DNA from: Isoetes taiwanensis
Taxonomy: Eukaryota; Streptophyta; Lycopodiopsida; Isoetales; Isoetaceae
Direction of reading: 5' to 3'
DNA length: 64,000 nucleotides
Assembly: GCA_021234155.1 (NCBI GenBank)
Contig: JAJEKV010000056.1
Span: 1,533,330-1,597,329, forward strand
The notes beneath the pieces were generated by a model. That model did not search any database. It saw only the letters and a program-made list of their open reading frames with translations, and was not told the DNA's origin. The position numbers were made by a program, and so were the translations under genes. This document shows positions 57,766-64,000 of this stretch, in pieces; the stretch's first letter is position 1; each line of letters begins with the position of its first letter.

Positions 57766-60700
57766 GGGAAATCTACCAAAAAGCTAAGATTTATGCGAGC
57801 AGCAGGCCCCATGACAGTTGTGGTCCTTGGTACTGTGGTTGTCAAACTGTTCCCTATTCCACATGTTACAGTGGTGAGAATTTTCTGTCGTATTTTAGAC
57901 CTATAGTAGCAGTTTATTTTGTATGTCTTTTTCTCTTTTAGAATGATCACAATCGATTTAGATTTTGGAAGTGTACATTCTAGTATAGTACTTGAAGAAT
58001 ATGCTATTATTCACAACATGAATGCCTAAGCTCAGCAAAATGCATTGGACCTCTATCATTACCAGCATAAAGTACTGACAACTGCTTAAATGTCTGCCAG
58101 TATTGGCTACTATTCTTATTCTTAGCTTAAACGTTTTGGAACGTCCAATCTTATCATTCCTCGCCATATCTCATTTTAAAACGTTTGGCATTCTCTAGTC
58201 TCATTATGTGCATGGTTCTTGAAATAAACAAGATTGTTTGGGGGTATAATGTGTTTAACAAGTGTTGCCCTATGCAGGTTGGGCCGATTCCTCTAGGGCT
58301 CCCTTCCTTTTCAATTGATTTTCCTTTTGAGCATGCTAAAGAGCTTGTGAGTGTAGCTTTTGTAATTACTAGCGTAGCAATCCTGGTAAGCCATAGACAT
58401 GGTTTTCAATGGGCCAAAGCCTTTGTTTCTTTATTCTATTGTCTTTGATGAATTGACTATCTGACAGGAATCTGTGGGTATTGCAAAAGCCTTGGCTGCG
58501 AAAAATAACTATAAGCTTGACTCTAATCAGGAGGTACTTTGGCCCTCAATGATTTATAATATTTTATTGTTGCCAATTCCTAGAGTCGCTTATGCACGTG
58601 GCCAATTTGAAAGAGAGGACTAGGGTACTACTTACTTTACAGTTGATGCACGTGTCCAACTTGAGAGTGAGGACTAGGGCACTAGTTGCTTTATAGTTTT
58701 AGTTTGCGCAAACTCTGCGCTGACCAACTTGAATGGGAATTTATTGTCTTTAGTAGCATGCCTAAAGATCATATCCTAAACAAGGTTTTATTGTTTTTCA
58801 CTTTGCACCAGCTTTTTGGATTGGGAGTTGCAAATATATATGGGTCATTCTTCCATTCATATCCTACAACCAGTAAGCTATAAAGCTTCTCCTTTATGTT
58901 GTTCCTTTTGTTCTTCGATTTTTTCCATCTCACGTTCCATCAAGTTGTTGTTTGTGATGCACAGTTCCTAACACTTTATTTCATATAGAAATTGGTTCTA
59001 ATTCTGTCATTGAATTATTATGATTATTTTGTATGCATTGCAGGTTCATTTTCTAGATCAGCTGTCAATCATGAAACGGGAGCAAAGACTGGGCTCGGTA
59101 GGATTATTACGGGTCTAACTCTATGTATTGCCCTATTATTTCTGACCCCCCTTTTCCAAGGTGTTCCTCAAGTAAGTCATTATGGCTTGTTGTAGACGAA
59201 TTATTGTTGTGAAAAATATCTCTACATGCAGACCATCAATGCAAACTTTTCTTTTCTCCTATGAAGCTACATTGACTTCCTTAGAATGTTACGCCATGTG
59301 CTCCACTTGCATGCATGTATATATATAAAAGAGGTTAAATTAGGTGCAACTATTATGTTTTGGTGAAGCTACTCTTTTTGTTTGGACAATATATTTAAGC
59401 ATTTTTTATAACAAATGGGTTTCAGCATGTTTTGAGATTTTTTCACTTCTGAGACACATTCGTCTTAAGTTTTCTAATTTGTTTTCTATTGCAGTCTACA
59501 TTGGCGGCAATTGTTATGTCTGCTATTATAGGACTGGTATGTATTCAGAATTAAATAACTGAAAAGTGCAACAAAGAAGATTCTGCAATTCAATGTTGGC
59601 ATAAAGTAGATACCTCACATTATTGCAGATAGATTCTGATGCAGCTATATTCTTGTGGAGAGTGGATAAAATGGATCTCTTGCTCTGGCTTGCCGCCGCT
59701 ATAAACACATTATACTTTGGCATAGAGAGTGGGGTCTTGATTGGGGTATGTTGGTATCTAGATCCATATGTACAGTTCTGATCCTTCCACAATCAAAACA
59801 ATTCATGGCATTCGTACTTTTATGCTAGTAGGTCGGATTGTCTCTTGCTTTTGTCATTTACGAATCAGCAAATCCACACATTGGTAAGCGATTCCACCTC
59901 ACCGAAATGGAGCAAGTTTGAATGTTGTAGAATACAACGTGGTTTTCTCTAAATTCTCTAAATTATTTTTTTGTCGTCTAATTTACAGCAATCCTCGGCC
60001 GCCTTCCAGGGACAACAGTATACCGAATGTCAAACAATATACTGATGCCTATACTTATCATGGGATTCTGGCGATACAAATTGATGTACCAGTTTATTTT
60101 GCAAATATAAGTTTTATCAAAGACAAGTAAGCCACATGGTTATGAGTAGTTTTAGTAGTTGCACCTGTAATTGCCCTGAGTAATTGCCCTGAATTAACTT
60201 GTTTTCTTTGATTTACAAGACTGCGAGAATATGAACTTCATAAAATGGCTTCCTTTAAAGGTGCTCATATTAGCGATGTCTGCTTCGTTATCATTGAAAT
60301 GACACGTAAATATCCTTTCTTTTTGGAATTCAAATTCTTTGAAATCTTTGTCAAAGGATTATGTTGCACTACTATTGTTGAGATGATGCATACATCCATC
60401 ATTTCTTCTCCAATAATCTAAATCCTGTTGTGTTCATATAACTAAATGTCTATGTAAGTGCATTTTTTTTGCTGTGTGTCATAAAAAATGCATTGTCCAT
60501 TTGTCTGCAGCTATAACTTATATTGACTCAAGCGCATTGCATGCCATCAAGGAACTCCATCAGGAATACAAGGCCAGAAATATACAGGTACGAAGTTTTT
60601 GTTCACGTAAATCGTTGTTTGCATCTATGAGGCTTATTGATTGGTTGATGCTGATCTTTTATCCTCCCTTGATTATGCAGATAGCATTCTCTAACCCTAA

Positions 60701-60791
60701 TGACAATGTGATGAAATTATTTGCAAAGGCTGGAATCCCTGAACTGATAGCAACTAGTAAAAACCATTTTGCGATCAAGAATGCGGGGTAA
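57766..60791 (+). CDS. SULTR4-type sulfate transporter, 3' half (12 exons)
   Basis: Twelve exons with GT-AG borders and consistent phases: 57766-57873, 58278-58385, 58468-58533, 58812-58872, 59044-59171, 59495-59536, 59629-59745, 59832-59883, 59989-60126, 60220-60305, 60511-60587, 60681-60791. Readings include FMRAAGPMTVVVLGT, IPLGLPSFS, ESVGIAKALAAKN, SFSRSAVNHETGAKTGLG, LFLTPLFQGVPQ, IFLWRVDK and AFVIYESANPHI, then the cytoplasmic STAS domain (PVYFANISFIKD, TYIDSSALHAIKELHQEY, FSNPNDNVMKLFAKAGIPEL). These match the SLC26/SulP family, closest to vacuolar SULTR4, which exports sulfate from the vacuole. The first ~6-7 membrane segments are not found upstream. One A seems missing at about 60026, shifting the frame, and the C-terminus stops early in a minisatellite. 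It is either a truncated pseudogene or the end of a gene with a very long TE-filled intron. Confidence 0.85.
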
Positions 60792-60903
60792 ACAATCTGA
60801 ATGTAGGGTAAAACGACAAGAATGCTGGGTAAAACAATCAAGAATGCTGGGTAAAACAATCAAGAATGCTGGGTAAACAACAAGAATGTAGGCAAAATGC
60901 TGG
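60776..60903 (+). repeat. 22-bp minisatellite over the SULTR4 stop codon
   Basis: Units of the form caagaatgctgggtaaaaca start at 60776, 60797, 60817, 60839, 60861 and 60881, with small changes. The first unit supplies the last codons KNAG and the TAA stop. Confidence 0.9.
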
Positions 60904-63900
60904 AGCGACAGTTTAACAACGCCATCGAAGCATCAAGATATTTTTAGTAACATTCTTGGGATTGAAACAATTCCATATGACATGGCGCTATAGGACAAGA
61001 AGGCAGGATGGTTTTTAACCAGTTTTTACGTAGTCGAAAACTCTCTATGAAACCCAACTTCTTCACTTTAGGCCCAAAAACTAAAGATGATGGCAGAAGT
61101 CAATGGTAGCGTGTCATAACTGTTGTGCTTGGGAGCTTATGATAACTATGGTACTTGGCTACACATCTGATGTTAGGTTCTACAAAGTTGTGTGTAAAAG
61201 GTTTTGGTAATGAGCCATTAGTGAAGATGGTTGCTTGTAAAAATACAGGACGACTTTGTGGTTTGCATATATTGTATTTCTTGATTTTCAAAATGACCAT
61301 TAGTAGATCAAGTTTTAGCTTTACATTTGCCTTCCCAAAACGACCATTACCAGATATTGTTATGTTTAAACAGATATTGTTATGTTAATAATTGACAACA
61401 AGCTTGTGTAGAATAGTCTGTTATGTTTGTATAAATTAGTCTGTTCTGTTGTTAATTAATATATAGAATACAATATATAGTCCACAGAGACCAATAGGTC
61501 GTGTGAAAGCTCCATAAAAAGGAACTTTAGTTTAGCATAGCAAGCAATTGGTAAAAGTTATCTTAATTTAACCCCGTCATCTAAAGGTTAATGTCATAGT
61601 TTTTGCCAGAGGAAGAGAGTGTTGTTCAAATTCAACTCTTTGGAAGAATATTGCGGTGCAATTGTCATTTTTATGTGACTGAATTCTAACGTGAGTAAGA
61701 ATCTTAATTGTTTGTTATGATGTAAAAACAATTGTTCATTATAGATATGTTGTTCGTTGCCATAAAAGACTATTGTCAATGAGTAATGAGGCTTGATAAG
61801 TACATGTTATATTAGGGTGTTGTGTGTATGAAAGTTTTTATGCATGCTAGTGCAATGTTTTTGAGTAATTTATAAAAATAGTTATTACTGAGTTTTTGGG
61901 TTTCCTCTAGGGGGGAAACCTTCTCTCAAGTGGGTTCGTTAGTGGGCGAAGCTCTTCTTACCGTGTAACCAGTAGCCGGAACAAAATCTAATGTATTGAT
62001 CTGCGAGAATTGCATTCCAGGTCCCCATTATAATCCCTCAAAGCTCGAGCAACTTTTTGCAGGGTTTTCGATCGGCCTGAGTGTCTATGCTTAGGCTCTG
62101 CTTGTTCGCACACAGGGAGGCGGCATCATCCTTGTGTTTATCGGGGCAGAGGCCAACGTCAAATTTTACAGGATAAGGATGTGGGAAAACTTGCTTGACC
62201 CAAATTCTCGTCCCATTCCTTTTATCGTAGTGGCGATTTTGGAGGCATGGCACATGGCTCTGCAAATTTTGGAGGCATGGCACATGGCCCATGATCTAAA
62301 GGTTAATGTCATGGTTGATTGATTGTAAAAACATGGCTTTGAATTGAAGTATGATTTAAGCCACTTCACCCTCGGGACACGGAGGGCAACCCTCTGTGCA
62401 TAGCACCTTGTTTGTCTAAAGGCTCTAGTTGGGGATGGCTTTCCAGCTCATGCAGGCTGCTTCTTAGAAAAAACCAAGCTTTTGCTTGCCAAGCTTATGC
62501 TCTAGGGAAAACAAAGAATGTGAAGAATAGGCTTTTAGTTTCGGAATAGGGTTCATTGAAGTAATTCTTGAGCTAGGGAAGGGTGTCACAGGTTTGCCCT
62601 ATTTTTGCATGTAGCAAGGCTTTGAAATCCGACCTAGGACCTACAAAAATGATTTGGAAGGGAGGAGGGATGGGAGATGCTGCTGCTGTTTTGAAGATGG
62701 GATCTATTGTTCTAGCAATTTGGACGATGTTGCGTCTTGAATTGGAATTAGAAGAAAAGTTTTAGATAACAGGTTGTGATGATGGAACCTCGTCGCATTT
62801 GTATCTCATATAACATATGCATATATCGGAATGCTACCTTAAAAAGTTCGACTTATATGCCATGGTGCTAGATTTGTTTGACTGCTTGCTGCTCCACCGA
62901 GACCTGGGATGACTAGATTCATCCGTTGAAAAAGTAACTTCTGATTTCTGGAGGTAAACTCGACAGATCAGGATCAGAACCAGGATCGGCAAGAAAAATG
63001 AGGGCATACAGAAGTAGGACCAGAGGAACGGAACAAGGCCCTCAACTTGTTTGGCTGCAAAGCTTCGCACACATCCTTGCCCAATTCCCTGTTCATTCTC
63101 GTATGGTTGTGGAGCACCGTTCTTGGGTTGCAACGCAGTGCATGATTGTATTTTCCAAAACATTGGTGTTGTACCTCCATTTGCTGCCTCACACATAAGT
63201 CCGCTTCTTGAACTTGCATTCCCTTGAGATATTTGCAATTTTAGATCATTGTATTTAGGTTTGAAAACCCTAATTTGTTTCATGTCAAAATACTTTACTT
63301 TTATTTAACATGATCCATCACCAAAATCTTATTTTTTATTGTCGCTGAGCCATAGTTCCAACCCAAATGTAGTTTCTATGACATATTGCTTATCAACTAG
63401 ATAATCCCTGAGATGATGATTCTCAACTTTGGATGATTGTGCCAATGATCAAGTGAGGTTTCCTTAATGTCCGCATCCTAGCACCAATTTGCACATCAAT
63501 TTTGAGTTCATGGGCAACCCCATATCGTGGCTTTACATTAATCATATAAATAAAGGAAGTTGAGCAGTGCATTATTTCAGCCCTAATCACTTTTGGACCA
63601 GCCAATTTTTACTTTTACTTTTCCTTTTGGCCATGTCTTCTTTCAAGCCACATTGGTGGCGTAAGAAATTCCCATGGAAACGTAGCTTCTATGCAAACAT
63701 TTACAAGTAAGATTTTATGAAGATGAAGCTAACATATGTGTTTTGTCAACTATGTTTTGTATTTATTTTTATTTTTATTTTTTGATATTTTTTGTTTTGG
63801 TGTGTTATGGGATTTGTGCTACATTTAATGTTTCATATGTTATTCATGAGTTTGTCCATGTTTTTTGATTTTTTTTTTCTAAACCAAAAAACATCACCCA

Positions 63901-64000
63901 TAGCATACCATAACATAAACAATACATACATGGATATGGAAATAACTTCATGAAATCCAACAGATGCATCAATTTAAATGGAAAATATTCAATATAGGAA
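60904..64000. other. Intergenic; no supported gene
   Basis: 61890-61920 repeats the head of the hairpin family (tttttgggtttcctctaggg...ggaaacc), with arms that still pair. 62227-62289 contains a 36-bp direct duplication (ttttggaggcatggcacatgg twice). A minus-strand frame 63283-62834 (149 codons, one hydrophobic segment around residues 87-109) is the longest, but has no recognisable family or splice context. The final 300 bases are T- and A-rich. Confidence 0.55.

Noticed and set aside
60776-60903. CRISPR-like array
   Set aside because: Units are contiguous with no spacers, so this is a minisatellite.
61565-61660. tRNA-like box B (gttcaaattc) near 61625
   Set aside because: No matching box A at proper spacing, no terminator, no acceptor pairing.
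62834-63283. 149-codon minus-strand frame as a gene
   Set aside because: One hydrophobic stretch but no homology, no splice context and ordinary composition; a chance frame is as likely.

Overview
The window reads as nuclear DNA of a land plant with a large, transposon-filled genome. The evidence is GT-AG introns of roughly 100-600 nt, plant-type gene families (DOG1 domain, SULTR4 sulfate transporter, PPR, U-box, LRR) and plant-type Ty1/copia, Ty3/gypsy, LINE, TRIM and hAT elements. A DUF8039/DUF7869-type element at 10-12.9 kb and the general TE mix make me favour a fern or other non-seed plant; that placement is inference. Only two loci look like host genes still readable as such: a single-exon DOG1-domain gene (46046-46801, +) and the 3' half of a SULTR4-type sulfate transporter (57766-60791, +, 12 exons).

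Layout. 1-7.35 kb is a second, poorer copy of 24.5-32.7 kb: minus-strand LINE 5' end, copia RT/RNase H and 3' LTR, then plus-strand LINE ORF1. 7.4-9.3 kb is GC-rich degenerate tandem repeat. 10.0-12.9 kb is a broken DUF8039-DUF7869 element. 13.0-14.3 kb is a gypsy gag fragment (-) with a possible LTR carrying a tRNA-like Pol III unit. 14.3-19.3 kb is non-coding with hairpin repeats, ending in a U-box relic. 19.7-28.8 kb is one copia insertion, deleted for gag and split by a ~5.5 kb LINE (-). 29-37.4 kb is a long plus-strand LINE. 38.0-39.5 kb holds relics of a FAD monooxygenase (-) and an LRR protein (+). 39.6-44.1 kb is an intron-containing hAT-like transposase gene split by a 2.27 kb solo LTR with a perfect 5-bp target duplication. 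46 kb is the DOG1-domain gene. 49.1-52.3 kb is a second copy of the large LTR joined to a complete 454-bp TRIM. 52.6 kb is a PPR relic. 52.8-57.7 kb carries two copies, in opposite orientation, of a highly structured non-coding element made of two tandem units, flanking a gypsy gag fragment. 57.8-60.8 kb is SULTR4, ending in a minisatellite. 61-64 kb shows no gene I can support.

The most unusual signals are these. (1) The two-unit non-coding elements at 52.8-54.0 and 56.7-57.7 kb have hairpins whose paired arms differ in sequence between copies yet still pair, and they share a folded 3' module with the minus-strand LINE at 21.3 kb. (2) Differences between the two large duplicate copies fall mostly where the better copy has CAG or CTG, which looks like methylation-linked base-calling error rather than evolution. 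(3) An ATACC target-duplication-like pair spans a large LTR fused to a TRIM. (4) The SULTR4 C-terminus and stop codon lie inside a 22-bp minisatellite. All positions come from reading the sequence by eye; domain names come from motif recognition, not from a search.
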